The notes under the pieces: generated by a model | What the model was told of the DNA's origin: nothing | Databases searched by the model: none | The model's input: the letters and a program-made list of their open reading frames with translations, nothing else | Program-made: the position numbers and the translations under genes | Part shown: piece after piece, positions 1-5,078 of the stretch | Layout: every line of letters starts with the position of its first letter | Numbering within the stretch: position 1 is the first letter of the stretch | Origin: Gemmatimonadaceae bacterium | Lineage (GTDB): Bacteria; Gemmatimonadota; Gemmatimonadetes; Gemmatimonadales; Gemmatimonadaceae | DNA: 5,078 nucleotides | Direction of reading: 5' to 3' | NCBI GenBank assembly: GCA_025453855.1 | Contig: JALOPO010000240.1 | Location: 1-5,078 of the forward strand

Positions 1-674
1 CCCACGTCGTGCAGGCGCCCGGCGAGCCGGATGCGCTCCACCGTCAGCTCGTCGAGCGCGAGCTCGTGCGCCACCTCGGCCGCCAGGTCGGCGACGCGCT
101 GCGAGTGGCCGCGGAGGTAGAGGTCCTTGGCCTCCATGGCGTTGATGAGCGTCTCGACGACGTTCACCGAGAGGTCGCGCAGCGCCTCCTTCTCGATCTC
201 CAGCTCGCGCGTGCGGAGGCGGACCTCCTCCTGGATGCGCTGGTCGAAGCGCTGCTTCTCGAGGCGGAGCGCGCGCCGGTCGAGCGCGCGCAGGAGCGCG
301 TCCTGCAGCGCGCGCAGCTCGACCGGCTTCACCAGGTAGTCGCTCGCGCCGCGGCCGAGGAGGTCGGCGGCGAGCGGCGCGTCGTTGACGGCGGTGAGCA
401 TCACCACCGCGAGGAACGGATCGCGCGTCAGGGCGCGGTCGAGCACCTCGCTCCCGTCGAGCCCCGGCATGCGCACGTCGCAGATCATCGCGTCGAACGG
501 CGCGCCGCTGGCGCCCAGCCGCGAGTCGGCGTCCACGCCGTCGATCGCGACCTCCACTTCGTAGCCGCCGCGGCGCAGGTAGCGCGCCATGGCCACACGG
601 ATCGACTCGTCGTCGTCGACGACGAGGATGCGCGCGTGCGAGGGAGACGATGTCGCCGGGGAGAGTTCGATCAC
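1..674 (-). CDS. Response regulator, receiver plus HD-GYP domain (cyclic di-GMP phosphodiesterase type), 3' end cut by window
   Basis: The visible 224 residues begin with a receiver domain (about residues 14-130). It has the acidic pocket in VVDDDES (D20-D22), phosphoacceptor D66 in MICDVRMPG, T94 in VMLTA and K116 in YLVKPVE. A charged helical, probably coiled-coil linker follows (about 132-170), then the start of an HD-GYP domain: NAMEAKDLYLRGHSQRVADL with H190, and the metal-binding pair H222-D223 in GRLHDVG, where the window ends. The layout is that of RpfG-type proteins, which hydrolyse cyclic di-GMP in the cytoplasm when the receiver is phosphorylated. The GYP motif lies outside the window, so activity cannot be judged. 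The chosen GTG start overlaps the upstream stop as GTGA, implying translational coupling to the GAF/phosphotransfer gene; no clear Shine-Dalgarno is visible. No ATG lies closer to the receiver domain. The family call is firm; the signal and partner are inferred. Confidence 0.92.
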   Translation of the reverse strand, partial: MIELSPATSSPSHARILVVDDDESIRVAMARYLRRGGYEVEVAIDGVDADSRLGASGAPFDAMICDVRMPGLDGSEVLDRALTRDPFLAVVMLTAVNDAPLAADLLGRGASDYLVKPVELRALQDALLRALDRRALRLEKQRFDQRIQEEVRLRTRELEIEKEALRDLSVNVVETLINAMEAKDLYLRGHSQRVADLAAEVAHELALDELTVERIRLAGRLHDV

Positions 675-2407
675 GGAAGCGGCGGGGGCGGGACGACGCC
701 GATACGCAACGGAATGTAGAGTCGGCGGAGCGTCCAGCCATCGTCCGTGCGGCGACGCGTGACCGTCGCCCCCTGCACGTCCCGTACGGTGGTGGCGGAG
801 GTCGGCGACGTCCCGTCGTCGGCGACCACCACCACGGCGCCCATCTCCTCGAGCGCGGCACGGATCTCGACGCGGCGGCGGGCCGCGCCGAAGAGGGCGC
901 GCTCGGCCTCGCTGAGCGCGATCAGGAGCCAGTCGCGGAGCACGCCGGCCGGGAAGGGAACCGGCGGGAGCGCCGGGTCGACCGTGGCCACGATGTCGAT
1001 CGACAGCGCGCGGTGCGCATCGACCCGCTCGCGGAGCACGGCGCGGATGACCGCCCCCACGTCGGTCGCCGTCCGCTCGTGCACGGTGGGGTCGTCGGTG
1101 AGCGTGCGCAGCGCGCCGGCGGCGTCGATCGCGCGTTGCGTGCTCTGCCGGATGAGCGCCACCAGTTCGCGCGCCTCGCCCGGGAGCGGCTCGTCGACGA
1201 GGAGCTCGGTGAGGGCGCTGATCCCCGCGATCGGCGAGGTCACGTCGTGCAGGCGGGCGATCACGTTGGCGCGCATCGCCCGCAGCGCCGCGGCGCCGAG
1301 GTAGCTCCCCGTGTCGGCGCTCCGGCGGGCGAGGGCACGGAAGCTCCGCGCGACCAGCGCCGCGTGCTGGCCGATGCGCTCGAGCGCCTGCTGCGGGACC
1401 GGCCGCTCGGAATCGAAGAGCGCGTCGATGCGCCCGACCACGACGCCATCGGCCGACAGGACGATGGAGGTCGCGGGGAGCGCCGGGAGGAGCACGCGCC
1501 AGCCGGCCGGCACGAGTTGTCGCGCATCCGATACCGCGATGCTGCGCCGTTGCCGCAGAAGTGGTGCACGGGCGCCATCGTCGAGGATGGCACGCGTGCC
1601 ACGCAACGTCGCCAGGGCACCGACCGCGGCCGGATAGCGGAGGCCGCCCTCGTCGTCGAGGAGCGCGACGCCCAGACCGAGGAGCGAGCGGTCGTTGAAG
1701 GTCTCGACGACGTCGCGCGCGAACGAATCGGCGTCGGTGGCGGCGACCGCACCGAGGAGGAGCTGCGTGAGCGCGGCCGGGATGTCGGTCGGCCCCTCGG
1801 CCACCGCATCGGCGGGGAGCTCGCTGCGTCCGAGGCGGCGCGCGGCGAGCGTGGCGAGATCGAGCGCGAGCCCGCCGTCGGCCATCGTGAAGAGCCGCCC
1901 GCCGCCACCGATGAAGGCGAGGGTGCCGATCTCGCGATCGTCGGCGCGGATCGGTGCGGCGACGGCACGCACGGGGCGCGCATCGACGAGGGCGTCGGGC
2001 CAGCGCACGCCGGTGGCGGGATCGGCGAAGACGGCGGCGTGCGCCCGGAGCGCGCGGGCGGCGAAGGCGGTGTCGCGCGGGACGCGTGTCCCGCTTTCGA
2101 CCGGCACCTGTCCCTGCTGCGCGACCACGACCAGCGCGTCGGCATCCTCGAGCGTGAGGCCGATCCAGGCGCCGACGGCGCCGAGCAGTTCGGTGCCGAC
2201 CTCGAGCAGGCGCGCGAGGGCGGCGTGCGTCGTCGGGATGCCATCGAGCTCGATGGCCAGCGCCTCGAGCAGACGCGCCCGACTGCGCTCCTCGTCGCCG
2301 GGCCCGCGCGGATCGGGGGGATTGCCGGCGCCCACTCCCACCTCGGCCGGTGGCGCGTCGGCGTCGCCGGGGAGGGCGTGCATGCCTCGTTCGGGTTGGG
2401 ACGGCAT
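671..2407 (-). CDS. Two-GAF sensor protein with HisKA-like phosphotransfer domain and degenerate ATPase domain
   Basis: This is a soluble protein of 578 residues with no membrane segment. After a Pro/Gly/Ala-rich, probably disordered start (1-40) comes a GAF domain (about 45-192), then a second, more diverged GAF-like domain (about 208-360). Next is a helical hairpin (about 372-437) with the phosphoacceptor motif HDVTSP at H387, and a remnant ATPase fold (about 445-568). In that fold the N-box Asn is replaced by Glu (E500 in ALSEAERAL), the G1 box is reduced to D530-D531-G532, and no glycine-rich G2 box is seen. The HDxxSP signature and decayed ATPase resemble ChpT-type histidine phosphotransferases, so it may relay phosphate rather than make it. 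A canonical but diverged kinase is the alternative. The ATG at 2407 has GGAGGA at 2426-2421, a rather long 13 nt upstream; M9 (2383) is a possible alternative start. It follows mqnD by 26 nt and overlaps the HD-GYP regulator gene by 4 nt, its likely partner. Confidence 0.85.
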   Translation of the reverse strand: MPSQPERGMHALPGDADAPPAEVGVGAGNPPDPRGPGDEERSRARLLEALAIELDGIPTTHAALARLLEVGTELLGAVGAWIGLTLEDADALVVVAQQGQVPVESGTRVPRDTAFAARALRAHAAVFADPATGVRWPDALVDARPVRAVAAPIRADDREIGTLAFIGGGGRLFTMADGGLALDLATLAARRLGRSELPADAVAEGPTDIPAALTQLLLGAVAATDADSFARDVVETFNDRSLLGLGVALLDDEGGLRYPAAVGALATLRGTRAILDDGARAPLLRQRRSIAVSDARQLVPAGWRVLLPALPATSIVLSADGVVVGRIDALFDSERPVPQQALERIGQHAALVARSFRALARRSADTGSYLGAAALRAMRANVIARLHDVTSPIAGISALTELLVDEPLPGEARELVALIRQSTQRAIDAAGALRTLTDDPTVHERTATDVGAVIRAVLRERVDAHRALSIDIVATVDPALPPVPFPAGVLRDWLLIALSEAERALFGAARRRVEIRAALEEMGAVVVVADDGTSPTSATTVRDVQGATVTRRRTDDGWTLRRLYIPLRIGVVPPPPLP

Positions 2408-2433
2408 GCCGGGCCGGCGCTCCTCCGGAAGAC

Positions 2434-3276
2434 TCAGTCGGCGAACTCGACCGTGACAGGGTGCGGGATGATCCCCGCTTCGACCCCGCGCTGCAAGAAC
2501 AGGCGCACTGCCGCCCGGCCCGCATCGCCGTAATCGAGCGTCCATTCGTTCACGTACATCCCGACGAACTGATCGGCCTGCGCACGTTCCAGACCGCGGG
2601 CGTAGCGCATGGCATGATCGAGCGCCTGCCGTCGATGCTTCAGGCCATACGCGATGCTGGCCTTGAGGTGGCGGCTGACCGTCGTGATGAGGTCCGCACC
2701 CAGGTCCTTGCGGACCACGTTCCCGCCGAGCGGGAGCGGGAGCCCGGTCTGGTCGTGCCACCACTCGCCCAGGTCGACGCAGAGGTGCAGGTCGCGCTCC
2801 TTGTAGGTGAGTTGCCCCTCGTGGATCAGGAGCCCGAAGTCGACGTGGCCGTCGAGCACGGCATCCTCGACCTTGTCGAACGGATAGAAGACCGGCTCGA
2901 AGTCGGGCTCGAAGAGGCGGAGCGCGAGGTACGCGCTGGTGAGCGGGCCGGGGACGGCGATGCGGGCCCCCTTCACCGCGCTCCATGGCCGCTTGAGCCG
3001 CCCGACGAGGCGCGGGCCATAGCGGTCGCCCATGCTCGCGCCGTGCGGCAGGAGCGCGTACTTGTCGGCCAGGTAGGCGAAGGCGTGGATCGAGACGGCC
3101 GTCACCTCGAGCTCACCGCGCAGGGCGCGCTGGTTCAGCGTCTCGATGTCCTGCAGCTCGTGCCGGTAGGCGAGCGTGCCGGTGTCGACCTTGCCCTCGG
3201 CGAGGGCGTAGAACATGAACGCGTCGTCGCTGTCGGGGCTGTGCGCGACGGTGATGGTGCGGGTGATGGTCGCCAT
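2434..3276 (-). CDS. mqnD: MqnD-family protein, 1,4-dihydroxy-6-naphthoate synthase (futalosine menaquinone pathway)
   Basis: The 280-residue protein has the length and periplasmic-binding-protein-like fold signature of the MqnA/MqnD family. MqnD converts cyclic dehypoxanthinyl futalosine to 1,4-dihydroxy-6-naphthoate in the cytoplasm, a late step before prenylation to menaquinone. The diagnostic parts are the N-terminal HSPDSDDAFMFYAL (12-25), a family position that usually reads SPCPND in characterised MqnD; the hinge-like stretch VKGARIAVPGPLTSAYLAL (101-119); and LLIHEGQLTY (149-158), whose H152 corresponds to the catalytic His in the IHEG motif of MqnD. That His favours MqnD over MqnA. 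The ATG at 3276 lies 3 nt after the zinc-ribbon gene's stop, without a good Shine-Dalgarno, and places the conserved motif at the expected distance from the N-terminus. No other mqn gene is in view, so the pathway must be completed elsewhere. A related binding protein with another substrate cannot be excluded. Confidence 0.82.
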   Translation of the reverse strand: MATITRTITVAHSPDSDDAFMFYALAEGKVDTGTLAYRHELQDIETLNQRALRGELEVTAVSIHAFAYLADKYALLPHGASMGDRYGPRLVGRLKRPWSAVKGARIAVPGPLTSAYLALRLFEPDFEPVFYPFDKVEDAVLDGHVDFGLLIHEGQLTYKERDLHLCVDLGEWWHDQTGLPLPLGGNVVRKDLGADLITTVSRHLKASIAYGLKHRRQALDHAMRYARGLERAQADQFVGMYVNEWTLDYGDAGRAAVRLFLQRGVEAGIIPHPVTVEFAD

Positions 3277-3279
3277 GGG

Positions 3280-4053
3280 TCAGTTGGCGCGTCGGGCGCG
3301 CGCGAGGGCGCTGTCGATGTCGACGCGCGCCACCTGGTATTCGGGAAGGTTGCGGGCGAGCTGCGCCTTCTCCGCCTTGAGGAGCCGCTGCTCGAAGTCG
3401 CGCGTGGCCGCGGCGTCGTTGCGGAGCCGCGCGGCGGCGGCGGCGAGGGCGAGACCGAGGAGGTGGTCCTTGTCGCCGCGGAGGATCGTGTCGGCCTGCG
3501 CGCCGGCGAGCTGGTGCGACCCGGAGAGTTCGCCCACGCGACCGAGCTCAAAGCGCTCGAGCGGGCCGAGCCTGGGGAGCGCGTTGAAGGCCATCGCCGC
3601 CATGGGGGCGAAGAACTGCACCGAGTCGGTCTTGCCCTGCTCGGAGAGCAGGATGAGCCGGTTGTAGAGGCGGTTGGCGCGCTCCTCGGCGGTCATGGAG
3701 GAGATGTCGGGGGCGCGCACCGCCTGCTCCTGCCCGTCGGGCCCCGTGGGAGCGCCGGCGAAGGGGCCGGTGGCGGGGTCGGCGATCGGGCCGGCGTTCG
3801 CGGGCGCCGCGGTGCTCGACCCGCCGATGTTGACGTTGCGCCCCGCGACCAGTGCCACAAGGGCGAGGAGGGCGATGGCGGCGACGGCCCACGGGAGCGT
3901 CTGCGGCTGTGCGCGCGGCGCGGGGGCAGGGGACGCGGCGCCCCCGAGCGCCGGGCTGACGACGGCGTCACCGACCGGCTGGCCGCAGCGGTGGCAGAAG
4001 CGGGCGCCGGTGGACAGCGAAGCGCCGCAGGCGGCGCAGAAGGACGCGGACAT
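3280..4053 (-). CDS. Zinc-ribbon single-pass membrane protein of unknown function
   Basis: I do not recognise a named family. The 257-residue protein opens with a zinc ribbon, C6-x2-C9 and C20-x2-C23, in FCAACGASL and RFCHRCGQPVG. A Pro/Ala-rich linker (30-53) follows, then one hydrophobic segment (about 54-71, PWAVAAIALLALVALVAG). A Gly/Pro/Ala-rich spacer (72-115) leads to a helical C-terminal region (about 118-257) rich in Ala, Leu and charged residues, which looks TPR-like but has no clear repeat consensus. With the Cys pairs in the cytoplasm, the helical part would lie outside the membrane. I chose the ATG at 4053 because such ribbons usually start within a few residues of the first Cys. 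An in-frame GTG at 4086 would add 11 residues; neither has a strong ribosome binding site. It is the first gene of the minus-strand run, 3 nt before mqnD, which may reflect simple co-transcription. Its function is unknown. Confidence 0.8.
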   Translation of the reverse strand: MSASFCAACGASLSTGARFCHRCGQPVGDAVVSPALGGAASPAPAPRAQPQTLPWAVAAIALLALVALVAGRNVNIGGSSTAAPANAGPIADPATGPFAGAPTGPDGQEQAVRAPDISSMTAEERANRLYNRLILLSEQGKTDSVQFFAPMAAMAFNALPRLGPLERFELGRVGELSGSHQLAGAQADTILRGDKDHLLGLALAAAAARLRNDAAATRDFEQRLLKAEKAQLARNLPEYQVARVDIDSALARARRAN

Positions 4054-4113
4054 GGAGTCGGGAAAACGAAACGCGGGGGCGACCACCGACGGTCGCCGCC
4101 CGTGCGTGGGCCA

Positions 4114-4119
4114 ATTCTA
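4114..4119 (-). promoter_or_regulatory. Possible -10 element for the minus-strand operon
   Basis: Read on the minus strand, the sequence is TAGAAT, one mismatch from the TATAAT consensus, in a locally AT-rich spot (GTTAGAATTGG) inside very GC-rich DNA. It would place a start near 4107, about 54 nt before the ATG at 4053 and about 20 nt before the alternative GTG at 4086. No convincing -35 hexamer is seen 16-18 nt upstream, so this is only a candidate. Confidence 0.35.
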
Positions 4120-4162
4120 ACCCGGCCGCGGGGTGTGCGTGCCCCTGCGCGATCTCGTGGAC

Positions 4163-4276
4163 CGCCGTGGACAGAGCGACGCCGCCGCGGGACGACCGAC
4201 AGCCTTGGACACGGCGGCGGTGCGGCTGGACAGCGGACCGCCTTGGACACGGCGGCGCCACGGCTGGACTGCGCAC
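4163..4276 (+). repeat. Three tandem copies of a 38-bp unit
   Basis: The copies are 4163-4200, 4201-4238 and 4239-4276. By hand alignment without gaps, copies 2 and 3 match at 32 of 38 positions, and the more degenerate first copy matches them at 26 and 27 of 38. The conserved core is GCCTTGGACACGGCGGCG, followed by a second half with CGGCTGGAC. The pentamer TGGAC occurs twice in each of copies 2 and 3, 21 bp apart, with 17 bp to the next unit. A further TGGAC at 4158-4162 lies just outside. No protein reading is supported. The function is unknown; a dispersed intergenic repeat family is the simplest reading. Confidence 0.8.
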
Positions 4277-4288
4277 GGCGGCACGGTG
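4240..4288 (+). repeat. Left arm of a 49-bp inverted repeat
   Basis: This arm includes most of the third 38-bp unit plus 12 further bases. It pairs with the reverse complement of 4411-4459 at 47 of 49 positions; the only difference is a GC/CG swap near the inner end (GGCGGCACGG against GGCGCGACGG). The outer end starts GCCTTGGACACGG. Together the arms could form a very stable stem if single-stranded or transcribed. Confidence 0.88.
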
Positions 4289-4410
4289 CAGCAGCGAGTT
4301 CCGCGCACGACCGAGGCCTTCGTGCTCGGAAACAACGGAAAGGATCTGAAAGAATCTGTCTCGAAGACCCTGCGACGGTCGGCCCGTCCCGTGCTCGGCG
4401 GCGTGCCCGG
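4289..4410. other. 122-nt core between the inverted repeat arms, no gene
   Basis: This core separates the two arms and holds the least GC-rich stretch of the intergenic region (about 4328-4364, GGAAACAACGGAAAGG followed by ATCTGAAAGAATCTG). It contains a short direct repeat of ATCTG (GATCTGAAAGAATCTG), and CGTGCTCGG occurs twice, at 4321-4329 and 4390-4398. I see no supported coding sequence, no -10/-35 pair that stands out, and no known RNA family. The lower GC could mark a regulatory segment or the centre of a mobile repeat. Confidence 0.5.
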
Positions 4411-4460
4411 CACCGTCGCGCCGTGCGCAGTCCAGCCGTGGCGCCGCCGTGTCCAAGGCT
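4411..4460 (-). repeat. Inverted fourth copy of the 38-bp unit; right arm of the 49-bp inverted repeat
   Basis: Read from 4460 leftwards on the minus strand, this begins AGCCTTGGACACGGCGGCG, the same start as the second tandem copy, and carries two TGGAC pentamers 21 bp apart. The match to the third direct copy continues beyond the 38-bp unit to 4411. This suggests the 50-bp form, not the 38-bp period, is what was copied or inverted. Confidence 0.87.
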
Positions 4461-4518
4461 GTTGGCGGCCGTCGCCGACGTGCGCGCCCCCCGGCCGCGA
4501 GGCGCCGCACGGGCGGAG

Positions 4519-4524
4519 TATGTT
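4519..4524 (+). promoter_or_regulatory. Possible -10 element for leaderless glnA transcription
   Basis: TATGTT fits the TANNNT core of bacterial -10 elements and ends six bases before the glnA ATG at 4531. Transcription would therefore begin at or next to the start codon. The same segment contains GGAG (4515-4518), but its 12-nt distance from the ATG is long for a ribosome binding site. No recognisable -35 hexamer is found at the usual spacing. This is a positional inference. Confidence 0.45.
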
Positions 4525-4530
4525 GCGCGC

Positions 4531-5078
4531 ATGGCGCATGAGACCGACGTGCCGCGCGACCTGAAGGGAGCGACGGCGAAGGACATCCTCGAACTGGCGG
4601 CGGCGCGCGGGGTGAAGTTCCTGCGGCTGCAGTTCACCGACATCCTCGGCGTGATCAAGAACGTCGAGATCCCGCGCAGCCAGTTCGCCAAGGCGCTGGC
4701 GGGCGACATCCTCTTCGACGGGTCGAGCATCGAGGGGTTCGTGCGCGTCGAGGAGAGCGACATGCTCCTCGTCCCCGACCTGTCGACCTTCCGCGTCTTC
4801 CCGTGGGGCGAGGGTGATGCGCGCACGGCGCGCCTCATCTGCGACGTGCGCACGCCGGACGGCGCGCCGTTCGCGGGCGATCCGCGCGGGGTGCTCAAGC
4901 AGCAGCTCGCCGCGGCGGCGGCGCAGGGCTACACGATGCTGGCGGGGATGGAGGCCGAGTTCTTCCTCTTCACGCACGATGCGAGCGGCGCGGCGACGAC
5001 CCGCACGCACGACGTGGGGGGCTACTTCGACCTCGCGCCCGCCGACCTGGGCGAGGAGGCGCGTCGCGCGATCGTCGA
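4531..5078 (+). CDS. glnA: Glutamine synthetase type I-alpha, N-terminal 182 residues (3' end cut by window)
   Basis: The enzyme makes glutamine from glutamate, ammonia and ATP and is the main cytoplasmic entry of ammonium into metabolism; it works as a dodecamer. The fragment shows the N-terminal beta-grasp domain (about 15-103) with FTDILGVIKNVEIP (35-48) and FDGSSIEGFVRVEESDM (62-78), including the active-site Asp D63. The catalytic domain starts with GMEAEFFLF (139-147), where E141 and E143 match metal-binding Glu residues of GSI. GGYFDLAPADLGEEARRAIV (163-182) follows at the window edge. SSIEGFVRxEESDM and the overall wording closely resemble Bacillus-type GSI-alpha, which is not controlled by adenylylation. 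R72 corresponds by alignment to the feedback-sensing Arg62 of the B. subtilis enzyme. The ATG at 4531 gives the usual N-terminal length; an ATG at 4520 is out of frame. The gene is divergent from the minus-strand operon across the repeat region. Confidence 0.96.
   Translation, partial: MAHETDVPRDLKGATAKDILELAAARGVKFLRLQFTDILGVIKNVEIPRSQFAKALAGDILFDGSSIEGFVRVEESDMLLVPDLSTFRVFPWGEGDARTARLICDVRTPDGAPFAGDPRGVLKQQLAAAAAQGYTMLAGMEAEFFLFTHDASGAATTRTHDVGGYFDLAPADLGEEARRAIV

Noticed and set aside
607..628. Near-palindrome TCGTCGTCGACGACGA as an operator
   Set aside because: It is explained by the codons for Leu-Val-Val-Asp-Asp-Asp-Glu-Ser of the receiver domain.
9..2533. Long plus-strand open frames opposite the HD-GYP and GAF genes (9-719 and 650-2533)
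   Set aside because: They are Arg/Gly/His/Ala-rich mirror frames caused by very high GC in the opposite strand's coding sequence. They have no domain signature, while the minus-strand frames show clear receiver, HD-GYP and GAF/phosphotransfer features.
2408..2986. Upstream in-frame extension of the GAF protein into mqnD
   Set aside because: The extension has a low-complexity Arg/Pro/Gly composition and overlaps the well-supported mqnD frame. GGAGGA sits upstream of ATG 2407.
3250..3276. Short GTGATGGT/GGTGATGG repetition near the start of mqnD
   Set aside because: It reflects the repeated Ile/Thr/Arg codons at the N-terminus of MqnD (TITRTIT).
4278..4296. Sigma-54 (-24/-12) promoter for glnA in the GGCACGG...GC stretch
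   Set aside because: The spacing does not give GG-N10-GC, and the site lies inside the inverted repeat about 240 nt from glnA.
4163..4460. CRISPR array
   Set aside because: The direct units abut with no spacers, one copy is inverted, and no cas gene is present.
4054..4530. tRNA, rRNA or known riboswitch in the intergenic region
   Set aside because: No cloverleaf, T-loop sequence or rRNA-like segment was found. The pairing potential is fully accounted for by the repeat arms.
4117..5010. Open frames on both strands across the intergenic repeats and opposite glnA
   Set aside because: They encode translated repeats and Arg-rich mirror sequence with no recognisable domain. The real gene there is glnA on the plus strand.

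Overview
The window is very GC-rich (third codon positions almost all G or C) bacterial chromosome and looks like ordinary gene-dense sequence except for one intergenic block. The combination of futalosine-pathway menaquinone synthesis (MqnD type), a GSI-alpha type glutamine synthetase, GAF/HD-GYP signalling proteins and small zinc-ribbon membrane proteins would fit a Gemmatimonadota-like or similar GC-rich environmental phylum. That placement is an inference and is not proven by any single gene here.

Positions 1-4053 hold four minus-strand genes packed head to tail, probably one operon, read right to left. They are a zinc-ribbon single-pass membrane protein (4053-3280), an MqnD-family protein of menaquinone synthesis (3276-2434, after 3 nt), a two-GAF protein with a histidine-kinase-like dimerisation/phosphotransfer domain and a decayed ATPase domain (2407-671, after 26 nt), and a receiver plus HD-GYP response regulator (674-1, 4-nt GTGA overlap, cut by the window edge). 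The last two form a natural signalling pair. The GAF protein keeps its phosphorylatable His but seems to have lost the ATP-binding boxes, so it may be a ChpT/Spo0B-like phosphotransfer protein rather than a kinase. The HD-GYP protein is expected to degrade cyclic di-GMP.

Positions 4054-4530 are a divergent intergenic region with no convincing gene. It carries three tandem copies of a 38-bp unit (4163-4276) and a fourth, inverted copy. The last direct copy and the inverted copy extend into a 49-bp inverted repeat (47/49 identical) around a 122-nt, less GC-rich core. Weak promoter-like hexamers lie at both ends, one for each divergent gene.

Positions 4531-5078 (plus strand) are the start of glnA, a type I-alpha glutamine synthetase, truncated by the window edge. 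A TATGTT hexamer six bases before its ATG suggests leaderless transcription.

The most interesting points are the degenerate kinase paired with the HD-GYP regulator, and the structured repeat block between the divergent genes. I see no CRISPR array, phage, IS transposase, rRNA or tRNA.
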